Part shown: positions 6,135 through 13,081 of the stretch, in pieces
How positions within the stretch are numbered: the first letter of the stretch is position 1
How the letters are laid out: each line of letters starts with the position of its first letter
Source of the DNA: Sphingopyxis sp.
GTDB taxonomy: Bacteria > Pseudomonadota > Alphaproteobacteria > Sphingomonadales > Sphingomonadaceae
NCBI GenBank assembly: GCA_013911715.1
Contig: JACEST010000031.1
Span: forward strand, 1-16,277
Reading direction: 5' to 3'
Length of the DNA stretch: 16,277 nucleotides
The notes under the pieces: generated by a model
The model's input: the letters and a program-made list of their open reading frames with translations, nothing else
Told to the model about the DNA's origin: nothing
The model's database searches: none
Program-made: the position numbers and the translations under genes

Positions 6135-6908
6135 CTAAATCAGCCCCGCCAGCGGGCTCGATGGGTCGGCATATTTGCGCACCCCCATGCGCCCGGCCAG
6201 ATAAGCATCGCGCCCTGCTTCGACCGCCAGCTTCATCGCGCGCGCCATGCGCACCGGGTCTTTCGCCTCGGCAATCGCGGTGTTCATCAGCACCCCGTCG
6301 CAGCCCAGCTCCATCGCCACCGCTGCATCGCTCGCGGTGCCGACCCCGGCGTCGACCAACACCGGCACCTTTGCGCCCTCGACAATCAGGCGGATGGTGA
6401 CGCGGTTCTGGATGCCCAGCCCCGATCCGATCGGCGCGCCCAGCGGCATGATCGCGACCGCGCCCGCCTCTTCCAGCTGCTTCGCGGCGATCGGATCATC
6501 GACGCAGTAAACCATGGGCAGAAAGCCCTCTTTCGCCAATATCTCGGTCGCGCGCAGCGTTTCGCGCATGTCGGGATACAGCGTCCGCGCCTCGCCCAGC
6601 ACCTCGAGCTTGACGAGCTCCCAACCCCCTGCCTCACGCGCCAGCCGCAGCGTCCGGATCGCATCGTCGGCGGTAAAGCAACCAGCGGTGTTGGGCAGAT
6701 AGGTGATTTTCTTCGGATCGACAAAATCGGTCAGCATCGGCGCCGACGGATCGGACACATTCACGCGCCGCACCGCGACGGTAACAATTTCCGCGCCCGA
6801 TGCCGCAACAGCAGCGGCATTCTCGGCGAAATCCTTATACTTGCCCGTCCCGACGATCAGGCGCGATGTGAAGGTGCGGCCCGCAACGGTCCAGCTATCG
6901 GCGCTCAT
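6135..6908 (-). CDS. thiG: Thiazole synthase ThiG
   Basis: This cytoplasmic TIM-barrel enzyme joins deoxyxylulose 5-phosphate, dehydroglycine and ThiS-thiocarboxylate sulfur to make the thiazole phosphate of thiamine. It has 257 residues from the ATG at 6908; a TTG directly before it also lies in frame but is not needed. Family marks are LIVGTGKYKDF, PNTAGCFTADDAIRTLRLAR, the Schiff-base lysine in WELVKLEVLG (Lys100 from this start), MPLGAPIGSGLGI, LVDAGVGTASDAAVAMELG and the C-terminal NTAIAEAKDPVRMARAM. The thiS stop lies 6 nt upstream, so the two form one transcript. No thiE, thiF or thiO gene adjoins. There is no recognisable thiamine pyrophosphate riboswitch upstream of thiS. Confidence 0.97.
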   Translation of the reverse strand: MSADSWTVAGRTFTSRLIVGTGKYKDFAENAAAVAASGAEIVTVAVRRVNVSDPSAPMLTDFVDPKKITYLPNTAGCFTADDAIRTLRLAREAGGWELVKLEVLGEARTLYPDMRETLRATEILAKEGFLPMVYCVDDPIAAKQLEEAGAVAIMPLGAPIGSGLGIQNRVTIRLIVEGAKVPVLVDAGVGTASDAAVAMELGCDGVLMNTAIAEAKDPVRMARAMKLAVEAGRDAYLAGRMGVRKYADPSSPLAGLI

Positions 6909-6914
6909 CAAAAC

Positions 6915-7115
6915 CTAACCCCCACCCACAAAATGCACGATTTCAAGGCTGTCACCCTCGGCCAATTCGACCTGCCCCAGCGTCGAACGCGGCACAATCT
7001 CCAAGTTACGCTCCACCGCCACCTTGGCCAGTGACAATCCAAGCGCTTCGACCAGCGCAGCAATCGAGCCGGGAGCCACACGGCGGGGTTCGCCGTTGAG
7101 GGTGATGGAGATCAT
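6915..7115 (-). CDS. thiS: Sulfur carrier protein ThiS
   Basis: This 66-residue beta-grasp protein, the normal ThiS length, carries thiazole sulfur as a C-terminal thiocarboxylate. The N-terminus MISITLNGEPRRV and the segment LVEALGLSLAKVAVERNLEI fit the family. The conserved end EIVHFVGGG finishes in the Gly-Gly that is adenylated by ThiF-type enzymes; here three glycines close the chain, as in many homologues. It starts at the ATG at 7115 with only a weak ribosome binding site (GTCCTATCCT precedes it) and is followed after 6 nt by thiG. The upstream 133 bp before the DUF3800 stop must hold its promoter unless it is read through from that gene, which has the same orientation. Confidence 0.95.
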   Translation of the reverse strand: MISITLNGEPRRVAPGSIAALVEALGLSLAKVAVERNLEIVPRSTLGQVELAEGDSLEIVHFVGGG

Positions 7116-8040
7116 AGGATAGGACTCGGTTGCAATTTTTAGGGAGTCAAGTATATAGGGATGACAAATGGACTGGAAATTTCTGGTCGGCGTTGGGCCT
7201 CTGGGAAACTGGGGGCCTTTCGCTTTTTGGGTGGGCGGTTCGGTTCAATTATGGGAATCGCCAAAGCACCCTATGGAATTTCTCTTTGACGATATCATAT
7301 GGACGGCTGACCAGATCAGGCTTCAGAATATGACGCCCGATCGGTTGGCCACACAGATCGGCAATTTGGAGTCCGGCTGAATTAACTTTCTTTTCAACGA
7401 ACTTCAATTGCATCGGTGTTTCAGCAAACGAAAATCGATCCGCCAACCCCCACCCCCGCGTCGGGTCCAACACACGTCGAAACTCCAACTCGAGTTGGGA
7501 GTCCTCTTTCCGCCCGCGTGATTCTGCGATCAAATGGCAAAGCCGGTTGTGTTGTTGGTTTTCTTTCAAGAAAAGACCGAGCTGTTCCATATTCATGCGA
7601 AGGGCGATGTCGTAGGGATCATAGGGCCGCACGTAGCGCTGTTTAAGCGCTAACTTGTCAATGACATGAACAATCAGTTTGAACGGGGCATCAATCATTA
7701 TCTGATTGAGCCGCCCCATAAATGCTTCGCGAACCGCTGCCTCCTGCAGAAACGCAAACTCTCCGCTTGGCTTCCTAATTGCATGGGAATGAAGGGCGAT
7801 CATATCATGCCCAAAAAACTCGAATTTCAGTCGTTTGAATGCGGGTTGAATCAGGTCGGCGTATTCATCCTTCCGAACAATGCAGAAAACGAGAACGAAC
7901 AAGGGATAGTCGGGATCAATGGGATTGAGGACCGGTGAGCCGCTTTCATCAACGAAGACGATATAGTCGCTGAAATCAGGTAGTGGCATCCCTGCAATCC
8001 TATACTATGCCAAAGCTTAGACAAGTGGCGGCAAGCCATT
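7116..8040. other. AT-richer islet carrying the DUF3800 gene
   Basis: Two 60-bp lines counted in this stretch have about 45% and 52% G+C, against about 72% in one line of accC. Antisense frames are also broken far more often here than in the neighbours. The stretch lies between thiS and aroQ. No flanking direct repeats, integrase or tRNA gene were found, so its borders are set by composition only. Confidence 0.6.
7249..7989 (-). CDS. DUF3800 domain protein
   Basis: This 246-residue protein opens with the DUF3800 mark YIVFVDESGS (Asp14, Glu15), followed by a strand-rich FVLVFCIVRKDEY and a FFGHDMIALHSHAIRK segment. Later acidic positions fit an RNase H-like site: Glu156 in LIAESRGRKEDSQL and Asp211 in SAGLQIADLCGQPIGR. 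The family is predicted to be RNase H-fold and nuclease-like but has no settled function. It is often found in variable or phage-related DNA. Base composition is clearly lower in G+C than its neighbours, which supports recent acquisition. The start at 7989 has only AGGG very close upstream. It is alone, without a partner gene that would suggest a defence or toxin-antitoxin module, and reads toward thiS. Confidence 0.85.
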   Translation of the reverse strand: MPLPDFSDYIVFVDESGSPVLNPIDPDYPLFVLVFCIVRKDEYADLIQPAFKRLKFEFFGHDMIALHSHAIRKPSGEFAFLQEAAVREAFMGRLNQIMIDAPFKLIVHVIDKLALKQRYVRPYDPYDIALRMNMEQLGLFLKENQQHNRLCHLIAESRGRKEDSQLELEFRRVLDPTRGWGLADRFSFAETPMQLKFVEKKVNSAGLQIADLCGQPIGRHILKPDLVSRPYDIVKEKFHRVLWRFP

Positions 8041-8057
8041 TCAGCTGAGGTGACCCC

Positions 8058-8489
8058 ATGCCCACCATCTTCATCCTCAACGGCCCCAATCTCAACCTGC
8101 TCGGCACACGCGAGCCCGAAGTCTATGGCACGACCACGCTCGATGAAATTGCCGGGAGGCTCCACGAGCAAGCCGCGCGGCTCGGGGTGCGTGTCGACTG
8201 CCGCCAATCGAACCACGAAGGCGTGCTGATCGACTGGCTGCACGAGGCCCATTTTGCCGGCGCGAAGGCGGTACTGCTCAACGCCGGCGGCTATACCCAC
8301 ACATCGATTGCACTGCATGATGCGATCAAATCGATCCGCGTGCCAGTGATCGAAGTTCATTTGTCAGAGCCCAAAAGCCGCGAAGAATTTCGGCATTTGA
8401 GCTATATCGGCATGGCCGCGCACAGCAGCTTTGCCGGGCATGGGGCGGACAGCTATATGCTGGCGCTGGACGCCGCCGCCGCTCTCTGA
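8058..8489 (+). CDS. aroQ: 3-dehydroquinate dehydratase, type II
   Basis: This 143-residue cytoplasmic dodecamer-type enzyme of the shikimate pathway dehydrates 3-dehydroquinate. The first 25 residues are diagnostic: ILNGPNLNLLGTREPEVYG, with the catalytic Tyr23 and Arg18. QSNHEG (50-55), NAGGYTHTS (Asn75, His81) and EVHLSEPKSREEFRH (His101, Arg112) complete the active site. Two usual positions differ slightly: NAGG for the common NPGA, and RHLSY for RHHSY. Both keep the key residues. GAGG 7 nt upstream supports the start at 8058. accB follows after 69 bp. The aroQ-accB-accC order is common in alphaproteobacteria and suggests one operon. Confidence 0.97.
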   Translation: MPTIFILNGPNLNLLGTREPEVYGTTTLDEIAGRLHEQAARLGVRVDCRQSNHEGVLIDWLHEAHFAGAKAVLLNAGGYTHTSIALHDAIKSIRVPVIEVHLSEPKSREEFRHLSYIGMAAHSSFAGHGADSYMLALDAAAAL

Positions 8490-8558
8490 CATTAGGGCAG
8501 GCAGAAAAACGGGGCGCGTCGCGGGGCTTCCTGCGACCCACAAAAATGGGAAAATCAT

Positions 8559-9029
8559 ATGGGCGACCATAAAGAGCACGGCATCAATATCGATCCGGGC
8601 TATATTCGCGAACTTGCTGAAATGCTGGATGCGACGGGGCTGAGCGAAATCGAGGTAGAGGATGGGGAGCGCAAGATTCGCGTTGCCCGGACCATGGCTG
8701 CCGTCGCTGCCCCGGTGGCGATGGCCGCTGCCGCTGCGCCTGCGGCCGCAGCGCCCACCGCGGCTGCGCCGGTCGCCACCGCTGTTGATACAATGGCTGG
8801 CGCCACCAAATCGCCGATGGTCGGCACCGTCTATCTCTCGCCCGAGCCAGGCGCTGCGCCCTATGCCGCCATTGGTTCGGCGATAACGGCGGGCGATACC
8901 ATATTGATCATCGAAGCGATGAAGGTGATGAACCCAATCACCGCGCCGACCAGCGGCACGCTGAAAGCGGTGCATGTCGAAAACAGCCAGCCGGTCGAAT
9001 TTGACCAGCCGCTCTTCACCATTGCCTGA
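8559..9029 (+). CDS. accB: Biotin carboxyl carrier protein of acetyl-CoA carboxylase
   Basis: This 156-residue carrier holds the biotin that shuttles CO2 from biotin carboxylase to the carboxyltransferase, in the first step of fatty acid synthesis. The N-terminal helix (IDPGYIRELAEMLDATGLSE) is followed by EVEDGERKIRVAR, an Ala/Pro linker (about residues 47-76), and the biotinyl domain. The biotin site is EAMKVMN with Lys122. The thumb SPEPGAAPYAAIGS, present in AccB but not in most other carriers, is intact. The linker reaches about 60% alanine, normal for a flexible tether. accC follows after 6 nt. Confidence 0.97.
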   Translation: MGDHKEHGINIDPGYIRELAEMLDATGLSEIEVEDGERKIRVARTMAAVAAPVAMAAAAAPAAAAPTAAAPVATAVDTMAGATKSPMVGTVYLSPEPGAAPYAAIGSAITAGDTILIIEAMKVMNPITAPTSGTLKAVHVENSQPVEFDQPLFTIA

Positions 9030-9035
9030 CGCGGC

Positions 9036-10388
9036 ATGACCATCGAAAAGCTCCTGATCGCCAACCGCGGCGAGATCGCGCTGCGCATCCACCGTGCAGC
9101 CCATGAAATGGGCATCAAGACGGTCGCAGTCCATTCCACCGCCGATGCCGAGGCGATGCATGTCCGCCTTGCCGACGAAGCCGTCTGCATCGGCCCCCCG
9201 TCGGCCAAGGAAAGCTATCTCAACATCCCCGCGATCATCTCGGCGGCCGAAGTCACGCACGCCGACGCGATCCATCCCGGCTATGGCTTTCTATCCGAAA
9301 ATGCGCGCTTTGCCGAAATAATCGAGGCGCATGGGATCACCTTTGTGGGGCCGAAGCCCGAACATATCCGCACGATGGGCGACAAGGTGGAGGCCAAGCG
9401 CACCGCCGTCGCATTGGGGATGCCAGTGGTTCCCGGCTCGCCCGGCGCGGTTACTTATGGCCCCGAATGCCGCGCGATGGCCGAGGAGATCGGCTATCCG
9501 GTGCTGATCAAGGCTGCATCGGGCGGCGGCGGGCGCGGCATGAAAGTCGTGCCCGACGCCGATGCGCTCGAAAGCCTGATGGGTCAGGCCTCGTCAGAGG
9601 CAGAGGCGGCGTTCGGCGATCCCACTGTTTATATGGAGAAGTACCTCGGCAACCCGCGCCACATCGAATTTCAGGTGTTTGGCGATGGCGAGGGCAATGC
9701 CATCCATTTGGGCGAACGCGACTGCTCGCTCCAGCGGCGTCATCAAAAGGTGCTTGAGGAAGCGCCTTCGCCCGTCATTTCTGCCGCCGAGCGCGCGCGC
9801 ATGGGCGGCATTGTCGCCGACGCCATGGCCAAAATGGGCTATCGCGGCGCTGGCACCATTGAATTCCTTTGGGAAAATGGCGAATTTTATTTCATCGAAA
9901 TGAACACCCGCATTCAGGTCGAACATCCGGTGACCGAAATGATCACCGGCTTTGATCTGGTGCGCGAACAAATCCGTATCGCCGACGGGCGCGGCCTGTC
10001 GGTGCGTCAGGAGGACCTCGAATTCCGCGGCCACAGCATCGAATGCCGCATCAACGCCGAAGACCCGCGCAGCTTCATGCCCTCGCCCGGCAAGGTCACC
10101 CATTATCACGCCGCCGGCGGCATGCATGTGCGCGTCGATAGCGGGCTTTATGCCGGCTATTCGATCCCGCCCTATTATGACAGCATGATCGCCAAGCTGA
10201 TCGTTTATGGGCGGTCACGCGAAAGCTGTATGATGCGGATGCGCCGCGCGCTCGATGAAATGGTGGTGAGCGGGGTCAAGACCAACATTCCGCTCCACCA
10301 GGCGTTGCTCGCCGATCCCGATGTGATAAACGGCGACTATACGATCAAATGGCTCGAACAATGGCTGGCGGCGCAAGAAGCGGCCTGA
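9036..10388 (+). CDS. accC: Biotin carboxylase subunit of acetyl-CoA carboxylase
   Basis: This 450-residue enzyme, equal to the normal AccC length, carboxylates biotin on AccB with ATP and bicarbonate. The N-terminal domain has LLIANRGEIALRI and HPGYGFLSENARFA. The ATP-grasp region has IKAASGGGGRGMK, with Lys159 at the same number as in E. coli AccC, then HIEFQVFGDGEGN and ERDCSLQRRHQKVLEEAPS. The metal and bicarbonate loop is EMNTRIQVEHPVTEM, and the C-terminal domain has GHSIECRINAEDP and PPYYDSMIAKLI. All catalytic motifs are complete. It lies 6 nt after accB with no clear ribosome binding site, so translation is probably coupled. No clear terminator directly follows the stop. Confidence 0.98.
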   Translation: MTIEKLLIANRGEIALRIHRAAHEMGIKTVAVHSTADAEAMHVRLADEAVCIGPPSAKESYLNIPAIISAAEVTHADAIHPGYGFLSENARFAEIIEAHGITFVGPKPEHIRTMGDKVEAKRTAVALGMPVVPGSPGAVTYGPECRAMAEEIGYPVLIKAASGGGGRGMKVVPDADALESLMGQASSEAEAAFGDPTVYMEKYLGNPRHIEFQVFGDGEGNAIHLGERDCSLQRRHQKVLEEAPSPVISAAERARMGGIVADAMAKMGYRGAGTIEFLWENGEFYFIEMNTRIQVEHPVTEMITGFDLVREQIRIADGRGLSVRQEDLEFRGHSIECRINAEDPRSFMPSPGKVTHYHAAGGMHVRVDSGLYAGYSIPPYYDSMIAKLIVYGRSRESCMMRMRRALDEMVVSGVKTNIPLHQALLADPDVINGDYTIKWLEQWLAAQEAA

Positions 10389-10706
10389 CGCGGCTGAAAT
10401 TTTTGCTGTCCTACAGGTCCTCAATTTTCCTATCATTCGGCCACGGTTGTTCGCCGGTCCTTCGTTGCCCATTCGCTGTGCGTGAGCGCCTTGCTAAAAG
10501 CTACAAAAGATACAATTGCAGTGAAATCGGCGGTATCTTTTGTATCTTTAAGCGCCAACGCCGAAATGCCCGGCCGTGCGCGCGACCGTGTGAAGTTGCG
10601 CAGTTTTCTGGGCCATTCCTGGGAACGGTGCAACCTGCCGCGCGTTTTTTTGAACAAGGCAATTGTCCACTTTGCCACGGACCCCACTTGGACTAAATGG
10701 CTACCC
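10389..10706. other. Gene-free stretch between accC and the L,D-transpeptidase
   Basis: These 318 bp hold no supported gene. They contain the strong inverted repeat at 10493-10553. The transpeptidase frame stays open back to 10482, but the translated extension runs straight through the inverted repeat and ends before a proper signal peptide, so it is not coding. I see no convincing promoter. The stretch may be a decayed non-coding repeat. Confidence 0.6.
10493..10553. repeat. Long imperfect inverted repeat (hairpin)
   Basis: Arms 10493-10513 and 10533-10553 pair at 19 of 21 positions, including a perfect 12-bp core TACAAAAGATAC (10502-10513) with GTATCTTTTGTA (10533-10544). The loop is 19 nt. 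GTATCTTT also recurs directly at 10542-10549. It is AT-richer than its surroundings and lies 105 bp past accC, 153 bp before the transpeptidase start. It could be a terminator-like hairpin, a leader structure or part of a repeat element. Confidence 0.75.
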
Positions 10707-12047
10707 ATGCACATGACTATTCTAAGCCGCAGCTTCATGTTTTTCCCGACAGCAGCCCTGTTGCTTGCTGCCACAGCCCACGCCGCGCCGAAACCGCCCG
10801 CCAATATCGACCCCGAGGGCGACCCTATCGTCGTGCCCGATGTGGTCGAGGACAAGGCACCCGAGCAGGCGGCGACCGACGCGGTTCTGATCCCCGACTG
10901 GAACGTCAACAACGCTACCGCGCTGCTGCGCGCGATCGAGGCGGCTTCTGCCGAGGGGCTTTTCCCGGCTGACTATGCCCCAGAAAAGCTGGCGGCCGCC
11001 ATCATCGGCGGCATGGGGCCCGCTCTCAACAGCGTCGCCACCGACAGCTTTCTGCTGTTCGCTACCCATTTGCGCGATGGCCGCACCCCCAATGCCGCAC
11101 GCAAACAATGGTTTATGAAGGATCATGATGCCGACACCACGCCGCTGGTGCCGCTGCTCGTGGCGGCACTCAGCAGCAATGATGTGGCGGGTAAGCTCGC
11201 GGGACTGAATCCCGCACACAGCGATTTCGCCGCGCTGAAGGCCGCGCTCGCCAAGGCCAAGGACAAGGCGGCGGCTGACCGCATCCGCGTCAACATCGAA
11301 CGCTGGCGCTGGATGCCACGCCTATTGGGCGAAAAATATGTCGTCACCAATGTCCCTGAATATCTGACCCGCGTTGTCCACAGCGGGACCGTGATTGCAG
11401 CGCACAAGGCCGTCGTCGGTGCGGTCAAGACCGCCACTCCGCAGCTCAACCCGATGGCAACCGGCATCATCATCAACCCTGATTGGAAATTGCCGCGCAG
11501 CATTATCAACGAAGGCATTGGCGCGACCATCGCGAGCAATCCCGCTGCAGCGCGCGCGCAGGGCTATACCTGGACGGGCAGCGGCAAAAATTTGTGGGTC
11601 ACCCAAATGCCGGGGCCGGGAAATGCGCTGGGCATGATGAAGATGGAAATGCTCAACGACCATGCCATCTATCTGCACGATACGCCGTCGAAGAGCGCCT
11701 TTGCCGCGGCCGAACGCGCGTTCAGCCATGGTTGCATCCGCACCGAACGCGCGCTGCATTTCTCGGGACTGATGGCGGTGATGTTCGGCGGGGCAACGGC
11801 GGAAGATTTTGGCGCGGCCTATGCCAGCGGCGAAACGACGCGCTTCGGCTTTGAAACACCCTTCCCCGTTTATGTTGCTTATTGGACGGTTGCGCCGACC
11901 AATGACGGCAAGCTCGCAACGTTCAAGGATCTTTATGGCCGCGACGCGCCTGTGATCGCCAGCTTTGCCCAGGCCGGGCGCCCCGCGGCGACAATATTGG
12001 TTAAGGCGGAGCCGGTCACTCCAGCGGCACCATCGGTAGGTCAGTAA
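10707..12047 (+). CDS. L,D-transpeptidase, YcbB/LdtD type
   Basis: This 446-residue exported enzyme forms 3-3 cross-links in peptidoglycan. Start codons at 10707 and 10713 (MTILSRSF..) both precede a signal peptide, FMFFPTAALLLAATAHA. The N-terminal scaffold (LLRAIEAASAEGLFPADYAP) leads to the LdtD-type block VNIERWRWMPRLLGEKYVV, then NPDWKLPRSIINEGI, AIYLHDTPSKSAF and the catalytic FSHGCIRT, with Cys343 from the 10707 start. E. coli LdtD has a peptidoglycan-binding domain before the VN.ERWRW block. Here FAALKAALAK runs almost directly into that block, so the domain appears absent. No strong ribosome binding site is visible for either start. It faces a second, unrelated L,D-transpeptidase gene. 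Confidence 0.92.
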   Translation: MHMTILSRSFMFFPTAALLLAATAHAAPKPPANIDPEGDPIVVPDVVEDKAPEQAATDAVLIPDWNVNNATALLRAIEAASAEGLFPADYAPEKLAAAIIGGMGPALNSVATDSFLLFATHLRDGRTPNAARKQWFMKDHDADTTPLVPLLVAALSSNDVAGKLAGLNPAHSDFAALKAALAKAKDKAAADRIRVNIERWRWMPRLLGEKYVVTNVPEYLTRVVHSGTVIAAHKAVVGAVKTATPQLNPMATGIIINPDWKLPRSIINEGIGATIASNPAAARAQGYTWTGSGKNLWVTQMPGPGNALGMMKMEMLNDHAIYLHDTPSKSAFAAAERAFSHGCIRTERALHFSGLMAVMFGGATAEDFGAAYASGETTRFGFETPFPVYVAYWTVAPTNDGKLATFKDLYGRDAPVIASFAQAGRPAATILVKAEPVTPAAPSVGQ

Positions 12048-12065
12048 GCCGAATTTTGAAAATCA

Positions 12066-12162
12066 CCGTGTGTGCTGAGCCTGTCGAAGCACCGTACTTC
12101 CTTCTTGCAATGCCAAAAGAAAGTACCGCCCCTCGACATGCTCACGGCAGGCGGGAAATGAA
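12066..12162. repeat. Paired REP-like palindromic element, copy 2
   Basis: It has the same design as the element at 6025-6120. Unit one is GTGCT(12072-12076)/AGCAC(12088-12092) around GAGCCTGTCGA. Unit two is the inverted, more degenerate GCC(12128-12130)/GGC(12146-12148) around the TCGACATGCTC core. The spacer itself has a partial dyad, GTACTT...AAGTAC. The tail CAGGCGGGAAATGAA matches copy 1. The stem-one change from GTCCT/AGGAC to GTGCT/AGCAC keeps pairing. It lies between two convergent genes. Confidence 0.85.
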
Positions 12163-12182
12163 AATGCGGTCGAGAAATTTCG

Positions 12183-12890
12183 TTAGGGAAGCGTCATCCC
12201 GCTTGCCGCCAGCACCACATTGCCCTGATCGAGCGGCGCGGGCGGCGGGGTCATGGCAGCGGGCTGGCTGAACCGGTCGGCCACCAGCAACCGCCCGGGG
12301 CCCAGTTTGTACATGATTTCGGGCAGAAGATCGGCACCGAACACGAAACAGCCCTCGCTGCGCCCCAGCTTGCCCTGTTCACTGATCAGCGTCGGTTCGG
12401 CATACCAGGCACCGTGAACGACAATCGCCCGCGCCTCGGCATTGCTGTTGTCATATTCCAGCCCGTGCAGCCGCATCGACGAACCGTTCGCGCCCCAATA
12501 ATAATCGGCGGTGCGATAGGCCCCGCGCGAGGTGGCGAGCGATCCGACGCGATTCGAAAAATTCTTGAGCCAACCGTCATGCTGCGGGTCCGACCCGCGC
12601 CCATGCGTCACCGGAAAATATTGCACCGCGCCCTTCATCATATCGACCAGCGCAAAGCGCGGCGCGCGCGACGGTTGCCCAAAATCGACTACGCCGACGC
12701 GGTCTATCAGCGCAATGGCATGACCATGCCGCGCCAGTTGTTCGCGCGCGACTGCAACCGCGTCAAAAGGCTGTGGCATGGTGCCAAAAGGATTGAAGAT
12801 TTCAGCGCGCAGCGGCGTCGCAGCGGTAGCGCCCAATGCGGCGAGACCACCCAATAAAGAACGACGTCCAACAGGCGTGCTTGCGACCAT
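12183..12890 (-). CDS. L,D-transpeptidase catalytic-domain protein (YkuD_2-like, Tat-exported)
   Basis: The protein has 235 residues. The N-terminus has GRRSLLGGLAALGATAA, a likely twin-arginine signal (Arg9-Arg10) for folded export to the periplasm. The catalytic region has the order expected for the murein L,D-transpeptidase family PF13645: DFGQPSRAPRFALVDM, THGRGSDPQHDGWLKNFSN, then AIVVHGAWYAEP with His159 and GRSEGCFVF with Cys181. It is a different family from the LdtD-type enzyme opposite. GGAGG close before the ATG at 12890 supports the start. Its substrate may be a peptidoglycan stem or another acceptor; members of this family are poorly characterised. Confidence 0.87.
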   Translation of the reverse strand: MVASTPVGRRSLLGGLAALGATAATPLRAEIFNPFGTMPQPFDAVAVAREQLARHGHAIALIDRVGVVDFGQPSRAPRFALVDMMKGAVQYFPVTHGRGSDPQHDGWLKNFSNRVGSLATSRGAYRTADYYWGANGSSMRLHGLEYDNSNAEARAIVVHGAWYAEPTLISEQGKLGRSEGCFVFGADLLPEIMYKLGPGRLLVADRFSQPAAMTPPPAPLDQGNVVLAASGMTLP

Positions 12891-13034
12891 GACCCTCCGT
12901 GCCGTCTGCGGACAGCATCTTGCCGTCCAACTTCAAGCCGCCAGCCTATCAAAGCTCAAGTTGCCACGCGGTTAACTGCGAGCAACGGTGGCTTTTCTGC
13001 TGTGAACCGTGGCCGAAGCCATATGCCAAACCAT

Positions 13035-13063
13035 CGTCATCCCGGACTCGATCCGGGATGACG
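13035..13063. repeat. Perfect 12-bp hairpin repeat
   Basis: CGTCATCCCGGA (13035-13046) and TCCGGGATGACG (13052-13063) pair perfectly around a 5-nt loop CTCGA. This sequence type is common in alphaproteobacterial intergenic regions. It lies 19 bp beyond the receptor stop codon and could stabilise the 3' end of that transcript. No T run follows on the minus strand, so a simple intrinsic terminator is unlikely. Confidence 0.85.
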
Positions 13064-13081
13064 AAACAGCTTTTGAGCCGA

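Noticed and set aside
7116..7248. A thiamine pyrophosphate riboswitch upstream of thiS
   Set aside because: I looked for the conserved CTGAGA and the partner ACC..TGATCTGG-type segments on the minus strand and found neither in these 133 bp.
7168..7380. A 70-residue plus-strand frame, Trp- and Gly-rich, upstream of and overlapping the DUF3800 3' end
   Set aside because: Over half is antisense to the DUF3800 gene, there is no ribosome binding site, and no family is recognisable.
8364..9275. A 303-residue minus-strand frame across aroQ, accB and accC
   Set aside because: Three certain genes lie on the other strand. The frame crosses their boundaries and shows Gly/Arg-rich low-complexity sequence.
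10482..10706. A 75-residue N-terminal extension of the LdtD-type transpeptidase
   Set aside because: It translates the inverted repeat, and a normal signal peptide begins only at 10707/10713.
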